Of a stretch of 64,000 bases of DNA, positions 49,829 to 58,381 are shown one piece after another (the first letter of the stretch is position 1; the number at the start of each line of letters is the position of its first letter). Origin of the DNA: Micromonospora lupini str. Lupac 08 (GTDB lineage: Bacteria; Actinomycetota; Actinomycetes; Mycobacteriales; Micromonosporaceae); the NCBI RefSeq assembly GCF_000297395.2, contig NZ_HF570108.1, forward strand, positions 2,708,106-2,772,105, written 5' to 3'. The position numbers and the translations under genes are program-made. A model generated the notes under the pieces. The model saw nothing but the letters and a program-made list of their open reading frames with translations, was not told where the DNA came from and ran no database searches.

Positions 49829-51421
49829 GTGGACGCGATGTCGCTGGGCACAGTGCTGCTTCGGTGGCTGCGAGCTACGTCTGCCGGCTCGAGCGAGTCG
49901 CCTGAACGTGATTATCTGCCGGAGCTGCCGGCCATCGAGTGGGTGCGGGCTGGGGCCGGTGGCGGCGATCGAAGCGTGAGTCCCGCAGAGTTCTCGGCCG
50001 TGTTGCTGAGGGTGGCCCGCGACGGTGAGCCGGGCCTGCGGGCCGCGGCTGTGGATGCGCTGGGTTCCGCTGAGGCCCGGTGGTGGTTGGCGGTGGATGA
50101 AGCGCTGCGGGAGCGGTGGTGGTCCGCGCCGCGCTGGTCGCGGAGCCTTGCGGGGGACCTGGCCGATGGCGAGGTGGAGGTACTCCGCCTGGCCGTAGCC
50201 GGCTGCCACCGTGAGGGGCGGATCCGCGAAGCGGCGGTTGTTCGCCTGGCTGATCACACGCACCCGGCCGCGCTGGCGGTGCTGGCGCTTCGGACCGCCG
50301 ACTGGGTGGCTGAGGTACGCCAGCGGGCACGGGCGGCGGTGGATGGTTGGCTGTCGTCATCGCGGGGGTCGTTGACCCAGCTCACGGAGATGGCGTTCGC
50401 TCTGCGCGGTCGAGGTCAGGGTGCCTGGCTGGCCGAGCGCGTCGAAGGTGTCCTGCGGGACCTGCCATTGGGCGGCCTGGAACCGTTGCTGGCGGCGCGG
50501 GATCGTCGGACCCGGCGGGCGGCGTACCAGGCCGCGACGACCGGTGGCCTGTTGAGTGTGAGCCGGTTGATCACGGCCGCGATGAAAGACGACGACCTGC
50601 CGATCCGGTCCCTGTGCGCCCGAGGTGCCGTTCAGGCCGCGACGGACCCGGCTCAGTTGCGGGGGTTACTGGTCAGCCGTACTGCGCTGGTCCGGGCTGA
50701 GGCACTGCAGGCCGTAACTGCGGTCGGTGATCTGGGCGCTGCTGAGGCGGCGTTGCCTGATCGGCATCCCCTGGTGCGGGCGATCGCCCAGGCCGGGCTC
50801 CGCCGCGGCGGCGAGGACCCGGCGGAGTTCTATCGCCTGCTTGCTCGACGGGAGCCGCCGGCGCCGGGCGTGATCGCCGGTCTGGGCGAGACCGGTGACG
50901 TCGAGGATGCCGGCCTGGTTCGACGGTGGCTGGCACATCCACGTGCGCGTGGTCGGGTCGAAGCGGTCCGAGCATTGCGTCGTCTCGGCGTGATCCGGTC
51001 GGCCGAACTGTGGCCCCTGTTGCGCGACGACTCTGGCGCGGTGACCCGTCAGGTGGTGGCGGCCCTGCGACACGACATCGGCGCCCTGGACCCGGAGGTG
51101 CTTGAGGCACTCCTCAGGCCGGGCAACGCGCCGCATGTCCGGTTCGCGGGCTACCGGCTACTGACCTTGACCAACGCATGGCAGCGACTGGACACCAACC
51201 TACGGCTGATCGATGATCCCGACGACCGATTGCGCGCCGGTGCGCAGGCGGACATCAGCGTGTGGCTCAATCGGCAGGCGGCCACGACCTATCACGGGCC
51301 ATCGGGCGATCGTGCCGCCGAACTCGACAAGCTGATCGAACGTGCCCGCCCGATCCTGGGCGAGGATGAGGTCCGGCTGCTGCGGTTCCATGCCGGCCTG
51401 CCCCATCAGGCGGAACTATGA
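49829..51421 (+). CDS. HEAT-repeat (ARM-like) protein
   Basis: 530 aa from GTG preceded by GGGGG (ATG at 49838 is an alternative). The sequence is built of helical pairs of about 30-35 residues, such as LRAAAVDALGSAEARWW, REAAVVRLADHTHPAALAVLALRTADWVAEVRQRARAAVDGWL and VRAIAQAGLRRGGEDPAEFYRLLARREPPAPGVIAGLGETGDVEDAG. HEAT repeats make curved binding scaffolds. No catalytic motif. Its stop overlaps the next ATG (ATGA). Confidence 0.75.
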   Translation: MDAMSLGTVLLRWLRATSAGSSESPERDYLPELPAIEWVRAGAGGGDRSVSPAEFSAVLLRVARDGEPGLRAAAVDALGSAEARWWLAVDEALRERWWSAPRWSRSLAGDLADGEVEVLRLAVAGCHREGRIREAAVVRLADHTHPAALAVLALRTADWVAEVRQRARAAVDGWLSSSRGSLTQLTEMAFALRGRGQGAWLAERVEGVLRDLPLGGLEPLLAARDRRTRRAAYQAATTGGLLSVSRLITAAMKDDDLPIRSLCARGAVQAATDPAQLRGLLVSRTALVRAEALQAVTAVGDLGAAEAALPDRHPLVRAIAQAGLRRGGEDPAEFYRLLARREPPAPGVIAGLGETGDVEDAGLVRRWLAHPRARGRVEAVRALRRLGVIRSAELWPLLRDDSGAVTRQVVAALRHDIGALDPEVLEALLRPGNAPHVRFAGYRLLTLTNAWQRLDTNLRLIDDPDDRLRAGAQADISVWLNRQAATTYHGPSGDRAAELDKLIERARPILGEDEVRLLRFHAGLPHQAEL

Positions 51422-51801
51422 CCGGCGACGACATGCCTCGCCCGCTCAGCGTCATCGAGCGGGACGTCATCGCGCGGCTGCTGTCCGTGCCGTTCCCTGG
51501 GCGCGACGAGTTGCGTGCGCAGTTGCCGTTCGCCAGAGTCGAGGGTCGGTGCGGGTGCGGCTGCGTGACCGTCAACCTTGCTGTGGACCGCGCCGCAGCG
51601 CCGGCCGCGGTGTCGTCCAGTGCGCCGGTGTCGGCTGACATCAGCGACGACGAGTTCTACGCCGGCGTTGTGCTACTCGTCGATGGTGAGGGCTATCTGT
51701 GCTGCCTGGTTAGGGATTCAGACCGCACCACGCGGCGGTGTGCCGCGAATCCTATACAGCCAGTCCATGAGTGCGGCGTAGTCAGCACAGTGAGACCCTG
51801 A
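51418..51801 (+). CDS. small Cys-containing uncharacterised protein
   Basis: 127 aa. Core: LSVIERDVIARLLSVPFPGRDELRAQLPFARVEGRCGCGCVTVNLAVDR, matching a hypothetical actinomycete family with CxCxC, then a strand GVVLLVDGEGYLCCL. The last 30 residues after about 90 look random and overlap the convergent HAD gene, so the original C-terminus may have been lost or replaced. ATG overlaps the HEAT gene stop. Confidence 0.6.
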   Translation: MTGDDMPRPLSVIERDVIARLLSVPFPGRDELRAQLPFARVEGRCGCGCVTVNLAVDRAAAPAAVSSSAPVSADISDDEFYAGVVLLVDGEGYLCCLVRDSDRTTRRCAANPIQPVHECGVVSTVRP

Positions 51802-52283
51802 CGGGGATCGACGCGACGAAGTAGGGCGTGTCCTGCGTGATGTGCTGACACCCAGGCTCGGTCGGTGTTCGTGATTTCGTCGTCGACCCAGGCGAAGGGG
51901 CGGCCTGCGGCCCAATCAACGAGAGCGCGGGTCTTCCAGTGCAGCCCGTTCCGCTCGTCCTGCTCGTCGGTGTCGGTCGGCTCCGGCCAGATCACCACCG
52001 GCAGCTGCGGCAGGCCGATCTGTGGCGCGATGGTCTCGTTTGCGTCGTCCATCCAGGTCGTGGCCCAGACCAGGTCGCATCGTAACGCCGTCAACCGGGG
52101 TCCGTGTTCGGGATTGATCCTGCCCAAAAGCGGATTCGAGCTGGTCTCTCGTGGTTCAGTGCCCGTCTCGCAAGTTGGGTATTGCTGCGGTGTCCCACCG
52201 AACGGAATGAGGGGTCCGTCAACATCGAGGAAGAGCAGCGGACGCCCTGCAGAGCCGGTCACGGCAGCACGATATCGGTTCAT
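51693..52283 (-). CDS. HAD-fold protein, probable 3' frameshift
   Basis: 196 aa ORF. HAD motif I is LFLDVDG, with the family pattern TWMDDANETIAPQIGLPQLPVV, HWKTRALVDWAAGRPFAWVDDEITNTD, typical of a small HAD-domain family. The last 35 residues are unlike the family: just after VDPRQGLTV the usual ADYAALMDWL continues in another frame. Losing one base (a C on the plus strand near 51786) explains this; the corrected stop would be at about 51718. Could be a real decayed end or a sequencing error. Overlaps the convergent ORF at 51418-51801. Confidence 0.65.
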   Translation of the reverse strand: MNRYRAAVTGSAGRPLLFLDVDGPLIPFGGTPQQYPTCETGTEPRETSSNPLLGRINPEHGPRLTALRCDLVWATTWMDDANETIAPQIGLPQLPVVIWPEPTDTDEQDERNGLHWKTRALVDWAAGRPFAWVDDEITNTDRAWVSAHHAGHALLRRVDPRQGLTVLTTPHSWTGCIGFAAHRRVVRSESLTRQHR

Positions 52284-52314
52284 CCTGGCCGGCCCGAAGC
52301 ACTATCGTGCCGGC

Positions 52315-52932
52315 GTGATCAACGGTGATGGTGGTCGACTGGGCACGGAGGCGGCGCGTCGACTCGCGCAGACCGGGTGTTGTGAGGTCGCGCCGGGCCT
52401 GACGGATGAGGAGTTCGATCGCATTGAGAGGATGTACGGCTTTGAGTTCGCCGATGACCATCGCGCGTTCCTTGCGGCGGGGCTGCCGCTGAACGTCCCG
52501 TTCGAGCCGGAGGAGGGCGTGTCCTACGCGTGGGAGAGGCCCTGGCCGGACTGGCGCAACGGTGACCCCGGTGCCATCCGTGAGCGCTTGGAGTTGCCGG
52601 TGGAAGGGGTGCTCTTCGACGTGGAACACAACACGGTATGGCACGACACCTGGGGCGATCGGCCGGCAGGCCTCGACGAGGCGTTGGAGACCGCGCGGCT
52701 CAAGCTTGGGCAGGCGCCACGACTGGTACCCGTCTACGGACATCGGTTCCTGCCCGCCGGGCGTGGAAGCGTCGGCCACCCAGTCCTCTCGATCGTGCAG
52801 ACCGACATCATCTACTACGGCACAGACCTGGTCGACTACATCCATCAGGAGTTCGGCGGCCCGGGTATGGATAGGACAGATCAACGCTGGAACCCGAAGG
52901 CGACGGTGGCGTTCTGGCGGGACTTCCTCTGA
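52315..52932 (+). CDS. SMI1/KNR4 (SUKH)-like protein
   Basis: 205 aa from GTG. The N-terminal LTDEEFDRIERMYGFEFADDHRAFLAAGLPLN is the SUKH signature helix, followed by aromatic strands (YAWERPWPDWRNGDP, LFDVEHNTVWHDTWG). SUKH proteins are often immunity proteins of contact-dependent or polymorphic toxins, but many stand alone. No toxin gene is adjacent, so immunity is only a possibility. Confidence 0.75.
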   Translation: MINGDGGRLGTEAARRLAQTGCCEVAPGLTDEEFDRIERMYGFEFADDHRAFLAAGLPLNVPFEPEEGVSYAWERPWPDWRNGDPGAIRERLELPVEGVLFDVEHNTVWHDTWGDRPAGLDEALETARLKLGQAPRLVPVYGHRFLPAGRGSVGHPVLSIVQTDIIYYGTDLVDYIHQEFGGPGMDRTDQRWNPKATVAFWRDFL

Positions 52933-53310
52933 CCCGTCCAGCACGCCGGAGCAACCTCGACCCATGCCGCCGTCGTAGCCGTTCCGGTGTTCAACTGACC
53001 GCGCCGCGAGCTGTCGAGGCTCGTCCGACTGTTCGGTCAATGGGACGTGCTCTTACTGGCACGGGCCCGTAGGGCCGATCGCAGGCGCCCAACGCGACTG
53101 CGGGAACACCAGTTATCAGTTCCGGCCTAGCGAACCCTGTTGCACCAATCCCACTCCCTCCGGACATCGCTTTGGGTGAGCGTTAACCTCCTGCAGATCA
53201 CTGGGCGGCGCGACACGCCAGTGACGCGGTCAACAGATCCACGGAACGCTTCGGTCCGAAGGCGGTCGCCTGCTCAGCTGCGTCAGGTCCGGCAGGGGCA
53301 CAAGTCATCG
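52933..53310. other. 378-base gap, no feature recognised
   Basis: No tRNA, strong hairpin or ORF with coding character seen. Base composition is a mix and the region may be decayed. Confidence 0.5.
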
Positions 53311-53580
53311 TCACCGTCGCCGCAGGAAGGCGTAGACGATCTTGTTGGAGCCGAATTCCGACACGTTGACGAGGTCCCAACCAAACTGCCCGAGGACCTC
53401 GGCGGCAGCAACCGCCTCGCTGATCTGGTCGCCGCCCAGGCCGTGATGGGAGACCACGGCCAGCAGGCGATAGGGGTACGTCCGAAGATCGGCCCTGCCC
53501 TGCAGAATCGCACGGGCGGTGACGGTGCGGGTTCGGGAGATTTGCTCCGGGGTCTCTGCGGCGGGCATACCCGGCACCAT
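53311..53580 (-). CDS. small uncharacterised actinobacterial protein
   Basis: 89 aa from ATG; longer upstream frame is arginine-rich noise overlapping the divergent lipoprotein gene. It begins with a polar helix (ETPEQISRTRTVTARAILQGRADL) and an alpha/beta core (YPYRLLAVVSHHGLGGDQISEAVAAAEVLGQFGWDLVNVSEFGSNKIVYAFLRR). Similar proteins of unknown function are common in actinomycetes. It is divergent from the lipoprotein at 53634, 53 bases away. Confidence 0.65.
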   Translation of the reverse strand: MVPGMPAAETPEQISRTRTVTARAILQGRADLRTYPYRLLAVVSHHGLGGDQISEAVAAAEVLGQFGWDLVNVSEFGSNKIVYAFLRRR

Positions 53581-53633
53581 AGTGACTCGTCGCTCGGGCC
53601 GTCTGCCAGCGTCGCAGCCGGTATGTTCGAGAC

Positions 53634-54263
53634 GTGTCTGCGGTGACCTGTGTGTCTCGTCTTGTCGTGGCGCTCGTTGCGGTGCTCGCCACTGCCGCCT
53701 GTGACGGTGCCTCGGCTCCGGTGAGTCCGCCGACCGCAGGGGCGGCCACGAGCAGCGTTGCCTCCACCGCACCTGCCGCCTCGGTCGGCCCCGTCTATCG
53801 CGCTCAGGATCTGGAGCTGTGTAAGCGTACTGATCTTCGGCCGCTGGCGGAGTTGTCGCTGACGGTGGCCCGTACCGATCCGAAGCCACCTCTCGGGCAG
53901 CCGGGTGCGGCGTGTCTGTTCGAGATGCGGACGAAGGACGGGCATGAGGCGAGCCTGCGAGTGGAGGCGTCGACGCCGGCCAACGCGGAGGAGGCTCGGC
54001 TGCTCTATCGGTCTACGGGACGGGTGACGGTGATGACTCCCGTCGGCGGCATCTCCGGTGTGGGCGACGAGGCCGAGGCCTTTACCAGGCGCTCCGAGCC
54101 CGGCTTCAAGTACGCCGAGTACATGGTCCACGCTCGCATGGGCAACCTGGTGGTGAAGGTCTGGTTGGCCATCGGTGGTGCCTCATACGTCGCCACTGAA
54201 ACGCTCGCGCCGAAGGCGCTGACGTTGCTCAGGGCGACGCAGGCGGCCGTACCCACTGTGTGA
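53634..54263 (+). CDS. putative secreted lipoprotein
   Basis: 209 aa from GTG. Signal peptide with lipobox LATAAC and Cys23 as lipidation site, then a Ser/Thr/Pro linker and a globular domain (LELCKRTDLRPLAELSLTV, CLFEMRTKDGHEASLRVEAS, AEYMVHARMGNLVVKVWLAIGG). The pair of Cys in the domain and its order resemble the DUF3558-type lipoproteins of actinomycetes. Anchored on the outer face of the membrane. Convergent with the T7SS-like gene at 54276. Confidence 0.78.
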   Translation: MSAVTCVSRLVVALVAVLATAACDGASAPVSPPTAGAATSSVASTAPAASVGPVYRAQDLELCKRTDLRPLAELSLTVARTDPKPPLGQPGAACLFEMRTKDGHEASLRVEASTPANAEEARLLYRSTGRVTVMTPVGGISGVGDEAEAFTRRSEPGFKYAEYMVHARMGNLVVKVWLAIGGASYVATETLAPKALTLLRATQAAVPTV

Positions 54264-54275
54264 TGCGCCCGTCGG

Positions 54276-55022
54276 TCATCCTCGGACGGCCTCCGGCCAC
54301 CGCCCACCGGGTAGCTTCGAGTGGTCGCCGACCTGGGTGGCGATGTCCCGGATGTTGCCCAGCGCGTCGATGAAGCGCTGGCTGATGGTGAGCAGAACGT
54401 CCAGGCCGGCGGTGACCAGCTCTCCGACCGACTTGGCGAGGGTGGAGATGGCCCAGGGTAGGTCGATCACAGTTCCGCCTTCACTCGCTGCCTGCACCAG
54501 TTTGCCGACCAGCCCCGTGACGATCTTTGCGAGTTCGACGGCGTAGTCGACGTTCGCCTTGGCGATCGTGAACAGCCACTGGCTGATGAACTCCGACTTA
54601 AGGACGGTCTCGTCGACGGCGGCCTTCTGCTTGAGTGCCTTGGCGTTGTAGGCACTCGCGGCGTCGCCGGTCCACTTGGGTAGGTTCTCGTTCTTCGGGT
54701 TGGTGGTGTCGGAGGAGAGGTCGGAGATCGGTGTCTTCACGTCGTTGACCCAGCGGAAGCTGACCTCGATGAGCGAGAGCACCGGCAGTTGATGCTCCAA
54801 GGACTGCTCGACCCGGTCGAGGACGACGTTGAGTGCCGCTTGGGTGGTTTCCAGGCTGTGCTTGATCCACAGGAGTGCTGCCGGTCCGAGGAGCCACTTC
54901 CACTGCTGTACCTTCTCGACGATCTCGTTGAAGGTGGCGATCGCCGTGTCGATGCCGGAGCGGATGTAGTCGAACGCCTTGTTGAACGGTTCCCCGTACT
55001 CAAGATCAGTGGTACCTGGCAT
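54276..55022 (-). CDS. T7SS-type helical protein with WTG motif
   Basis: 248 aa from the ATG with GGAGCACCCC upstream. Long helices throughout; around 140 the motif PKWTGDAASAYNAKALKQKAAVDE is a WXG-type turn. Two hydrophobic helices near the C-terminus (ANVDYAVELAKIVTGLVGKLV, LDVLLTISQRFIDAL). It could be an ESX-secreted or membrane-associated protein. No toxin domain is found. Last gene of a three-gene minus-strand unit. Confidence 0.7.
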   Translation of the reverse strand: MPGTTDLEYGEPFNKAFDYIRSGIDTAIATFNEIVEKVQQWKWLLGPAALLWIKHSLETTQAALNVVLDRVEQSLEHQLPVLSLIEVSFRWVNDVKTPISDLSSDTTNPKNENLPKWTGDAASAYNAKALKQKAAVDETVLKSEFISQWLFTIAKANVDYAVELAKIVTGLVGKLVQAASEGGTVIDLPWAISTLAKSVGELVTAGLDVLLTISQRFIDALGNIRDIATQVGDHSKLPGGRWPEAVRG

Positions 55023-55062
55023 GGGGTGCTCCGTGCCCTCTCCGAGCGTCGCGTGCGGGTTG

Positions 55063-55380
55063 CTAGGCCTTGTAGATCTTGTTGAGGTCCAGTGAGACGA
55101 CCTCGTCGGCTCGGTCGTACTCGTCGGCGATGCGCCGCAGGGCCGAGCCGACCTGCTCAAATTCGGTCACCGCACCATTCAGGACGGTGACCATGAAGGC
55201 GTGGAAGTCGTTGTACGCCAGTGAGTGGATGAGGACGTTCGCGTCACCGATGAAGAAGGCTGAGGGGTCGAGATGTAGTTGCTCCGCAGCGACCTTGATG
55301 GTGGCGACCCGGTCCGACAACGTCAGCCACTTGCCTCCCTCGTCACGGAGCGAGTCGGTGATGACGTTCAGGGCATCCAT
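55063..55380 (-). CDS. EspC/WXG-like type VII secretion target
   Basis: 105 aa from ATG. Small helical protein, LTLSDRVATIKVAAEQLHLDPSAFFIG and VTVLNGAVTEFEQVGSALRRIADEYDRADEVVSLDLNKIY; the YDRAD-like C-terminal YxxxD/E pattern is the recognised secretion signal in ESX substrates. Likely co-secreted with a partner. Lies 40 bases before the 248-aa gene in the same unit. Confidence 0.72.
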   Translation of the reverse strand: MDALNVITDSLRDEGGKWLTLSDRVATIKVAAEQLHLDPSAFFIGDANVLIHSLAYNDFHAFMVTVLNGAVTEFEQVGSALRRIADEYDRADEVVSLDLNKIYKA

Positions 55381-55389
55381 CTGACTACC

Positions 55390-56046
55390 TCACGATCCAG
55401 TCGGTCCGGCGCTGGCCAGCTCGAACGCACGGAAGAGGGAACGGGCTTCGAATTGCAGCTGACCTGCGTCTGCCCGTGCGATTCGCCTGACGTCTCCGGC
55501 GATGCCGGTGATGCCGCCTCCGCGGATGCGCAACGTCAGACAGCCGTTGGGGCTCGTCATGCTCGACTCGTCCGTCCGTCTGTGCGAGCGAGTCGCAGCG
55601 TCGAACTCTGCGTCAAGGTCGGACAGCGTTCGCCAGGTGTCGCGCAGCCACGTGTACTCGTCAACGTCCCGATCGGGGGTACTGTCGAGCGGCTCCTGGT
55701 CCGGTACTGCAGGACCTCGCTCCTCCGTCTGCAGATGAAGGAGCGCCGCCACTTCGAGGGCAGCCTGCACGGCGGCGGCGTATGCCTCGAAGAGCGCATC
55801 GGCGAACCCGGTGGGGCCGAGCCGGCTGCGCCAGTCGCGAGCGATCGTGACAGCTGAGACCTCTCGCCGGGTGTCGACCACCACACGGACGGAGCCGGTC
55901 TGATCTGCCCTGGAGCACTCCTCGGGCCGCGGCTCACGTCCCGTCTCGCGCAGCGCGCGATCGGCCTGCTCGCGTAGGGCGGAATCATCGCCCAGGAAGT
56001 CCAGACTCGCCAGTTTGAGGCGTTCGTGCTTGCTGCCCTGCTGCAT
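55390..56046 (-). CDS. protein with two YbaB/EbfC-like segments
   Basis: 218 aa from the ATG at MQQGSKHERLKL; the longer frame upstream is unlikely. Middle TGSVRVVVDTRREVSAVTI...WRSRLGPTGFADALFEAYAAAVQAAL and C-terminal GCLTLRIRGGGITGIAGDVRRI...LFRAFELA each resemble a YbaB/EbfC unit, a DNA-binding nucleoid-associated fold. YbaB-like proteins recur beside ESX genes in actinomycetes, where their role is unsettled. First gene of the minus-strand unit, ten bases before the EspC-like gene. The 337-base stretch 56047-56383 upstream holds no convincing gene and probably carries the promoter. Confidence 0.65.
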   Translation of the reverse strand: MQQGSKHERLKLASLDFLGDDSALREQADRALRETGREPRPEECSRADQTGSVRVVVDTRREVSAVTIARDWRSRLGPTGFADALFEAYAAAVQAALEVAALLHLQTEERGPAVPDQEPLDSTPDRDVDEYTWLRDTWRTLSDLDAEFDAATRSHRRTDESSMTSPNGCLTLRIRGGGITGIAGDVRRIARADAGQLQFEARSLFRAFELASAGPTGS

Positions 56047-56383
56047 TCGCCCCCCGGCTTCCTGCTCGGTCAACGCTTTCCGTGATGCGCCCGCCACGGC
56101 GAGGTAGGACCACGGTACGTGAACGACCAAGATCCGGGGGACCCCGGGCGCTGGGCTGGACGTCTCGCTACAGCGAGGGCATCATCGAGGCAGAGAGGTG
56201 CCCGGGGAACCGCGCCGATCTCCGCGGCGGCGGACCGTTCGGTGTGAAGTGGCACTTGGTGGTGAGTGCTGAGCTGTGGTCGTTCCAGGTGGGCCCGGAC
56301 AAGATCGAGGCTGGTTGTCCGGATCTGAGTGGCGCTTTCGGCGATTGGCTTGGCTGCCGCTGCTCGACCTGATCCCGGCTCGA

Positions 56384-57196
56384 TCAGAGGCGAATACGTA
56401 GGTAGGCCCGGTCATCGAAGCTCACCTGTCCGGGCAAGACCGCCTTGGTGCCGGCAAGCTCCGCCACGCACCAGGGGTCCTTCTTCAGAAGCAGGGCAAG
56501 CTCTGATTCGGACGCGGCCAGGGTCTCGCCGATGACCGGGTAACCGTCGCTGGCAATCACCAGCTCGTCGATGCCCTCGGGCACCGGATGCACTACCACC
56601 AACGACGGAGGAACGGGCCGCCCATCGATTGCGGCATACCCATATGGGCCGATGCTGTTGCGGAGGGCACCCTGCCGTCCGATCAGAGCTCGCGCCGCGC
56701 GTCGCCCTGAGTCCGCCTCTACCACCCGGTCCATGCTGATCGTTCCGGCAGCGGCCTCCGCAGCGAGAATCGCAGCCCGGAACGACGCAGCGACGCGGTC
56801 GACCAGTTTGCGTGGTTGCCCGACCGACGCAGGGAGTCCGCTGTAGGAGAATCCGACGTCACCGATCTGCCAGATCTCGCGGCACGCTCGCGAAAAGACG
56901 GTGACCGCAGCGCTCGGCCGCTCGGCTGCTGTCAGCCCAGAGTCGAGGCGGGCCGCTAGTTCCGCGGTCATGGCCGCAACCGCCCGATGCGGGTCAACGT
57001 CGTGCGGCAGGTGCTGCACGGCGTCCCGGCAAGCCGCCATGGCCCACCATCCACCCGCCGCGCTTCCGTAGCGCCGGCCACTAACATCCGTGGCGCCGTC
57101 AATGACAGCCGCATGCTCTGCGGTCACCACGATTGCGTCCTCGCAGACGTGCGGATCTCCGGACTTACCCAACACGATCTGCTCCACGATCTCCAC
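56384..57196 (-). CDS. PP2C-like protein phosphatase
   Basis: 270 aa from GTG. Order of PP2C motifs: EDAIVVTAEHAAVIDGATDVSG (metal-binding Asp), QIGDVGFSY, LVIASDGYPVIG and the terminal SFDDRAYLRIRL with Asp. Slightly short but compatible. It probably dephosphorylates Ser/Thr on a partner protein. It is divergent from the possible sigma-like gene at 57584, across a region containing GTTGGCCAAC. Confidence 0.75.
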   Translation of the reverse strand: MEIVEQIVLGKSGDPHVCEDAIVVTAEHAAVIDGATDVSGRRYGSAAGGWWAMAACRDAVQHLPHDVDPHRAVAAMTAELAARLDSGLTAAERPSAAVTVFSRACREIWQIGDVGFSYSGLPASVGQPRKLVDRVAASFRAAILAAEAAAGTISMDRVVEADSGRRAARALIGRQGALRNSIGPYGYAAIDGRPVPPSLVVVHPVPEGIDELVIASDGYPVIGETLAASESELALLLKKDPWCVAELAGTKAVLPGQVSFDDRAYLRIRL

Positions 57197-57583
57197 AACT
57201 CTGATGTTCGCCTACGGCACTGAACCGCATCGAGCCGGACGGTGCCAACTCGGTCCGGACGGTGCAGCCTTGCGGCGGACGGGACAGGCGGAAGCCGGCC
57301 GCACCTCGTTGGCAAAATTTCCACCCACACCAGCCAACAGGACTCTTGAGCTGCTGAAACAGAACCAGTTAGCGATCTCCCTGAGGGGTGCTACGAAGAG
57401 CGGCGTCGTGTTGGCCAACAGGCGGTCCAATGCTGTGGGCTGCGGACAACAGCCGTACGTGTGCCGATTTCTGAAGTCGTGGAGCAGCGGTGAACGCCAG
57501 GTCGCGTTGGGTGCGCGTGTGTGGATGAGCCTCGAGAGCTGCCGCGGTCGGTGGCAGCCCGCCGCACACCGGGAGTACCCGCG
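57197..57583. promoter_or_regulatory. 387-base divergent control region with GTTGGCCAAC
   Basis: Between the PP2C-like gene (minus) and the gene at 57584 (plus). The perfect 10-base palindrome GTTGGCCAAC is at 57410-57419. Other ORFs here lack coding character. The same palindrome also occurs inside ald by chance, so single copies are weak evidence alone. Confidence 0.5.
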
Positions 57584-58381
57584 ATGCCTTCCTTCTCCGA
57601 GTGGCCCGACTCTCCGCTGGACTCCGCCCAGCGTGCTTTCGACCTGCTCGTCCACCCGCCCACGACTCTTCAGTTCGACGGCCGCCGGTTCGCCGGCTGC
57701 CCGGACCGCCTGATGTCCCTGTACGAGCTGAAGCGGTTCCTCCTCGACCGGGACACCTCGCGGGGGGTACGCGACCTGGTTTGGCGGGAACTCGTCGTCC
57801 GCTCGCGCCAGGACGGCCCCGGCTGGGTGTTGGGGGCGGTCGGCCTCGCGATGCCCGGCCTGCGGGCCTTGGCAGGTGGGCTGGCGCGGGGTTACCGGGG
57901 CGACAGCGACGATATCGACGCGGAAATTTTGGGGACCTTCTGGGACCGTCTGATGCGCCGGGTGGACGTCGACCAACCGCGGATTCTCCCGCGCATGCTC
58001 GACGCTGCCGGCAGGGCGGGCCTGAAGGTGCGGTACGCCGACGTCACCACCGAACCCTTCGACAGTGAGCCTCCCGGGCCGCGTACCCCGCTGCAGCCTT
58101 GGGATCACCCGGAGTTCGTTCTGGCCCGCGCGGTGGCGATCGGGGTGATCGACGCCGACGATGCCAACATCATCGCCGAGACGCGGCTGGAAGGCGCATC
58201 GGTGCAGGCGGCTGCGGCCCGGTGGGGCATCGCGGGACAGTTGGCGTCGCACTGGCGCGACCGGGCTGAGTCGAGGCTGGTGGACGCCATCCGTGACGGG
58301 GAACTGGCCCACGTCAGGCTGCGTACCCGTCCGGCCAAACCGGTCCGCCGCACGTCCCTGCGGGCGTGGCCCGGCCAGTGA
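57584..58381 (+). CDS. possible sigma-like/HTH regulatory protein of the T4SS cluster
   Basis: 265 aa from ATG with GGGAG upstream (an in-frame GTG at 57521 is an alternative). Early part FDLLVHPPTTLQFDGRRFAGCPDRLMSLYELKRFLLDRDTSRGVRDLVWRELVVRS and DIDAEILGTFWDRLMRRVDVDQPRIL are helical, loosely like sigma region 2. The C-terminal DDANIIAETRLEGASVQAAAARWGIAGQLASHWRDRAESRLVDAI looks like a region 4-type HTH. A homologous protein sits before VirB-like genes in related islands, as far as I remember. Perhaps it activates the transfer genes. Confidence 0.55.
   Translation: MPSFSEWPDSPLDSAQRAFDLLVHPPTTLQFDGRRFAGCPDRLMSLYELKRFLLDRDTSRGVRDLVWRELVVRSRQDGPGWVLGAVGLAMPGLRALAGGLARGYRGDSDDIDAEILGTFWDRLMRRVDVDQPRILPRMLDAAGRAGLKVRYADVTTEPFDSEPPGPRTPLQPWDHPEFVLARAVAIGVIDADDANIIAETRLEGASVQAAAARWGIAGQLASHWRDRAESRLVDAIRDGELAHVRLRTRPAKPVRRTSLRAWPGQ

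Noticed and set aside
49543..49979. Small plus-strand ORFs before the HEAT-repeat gene
   Set aside because: They mostly overlap the true start region of the HEAT gene or lack coding character.
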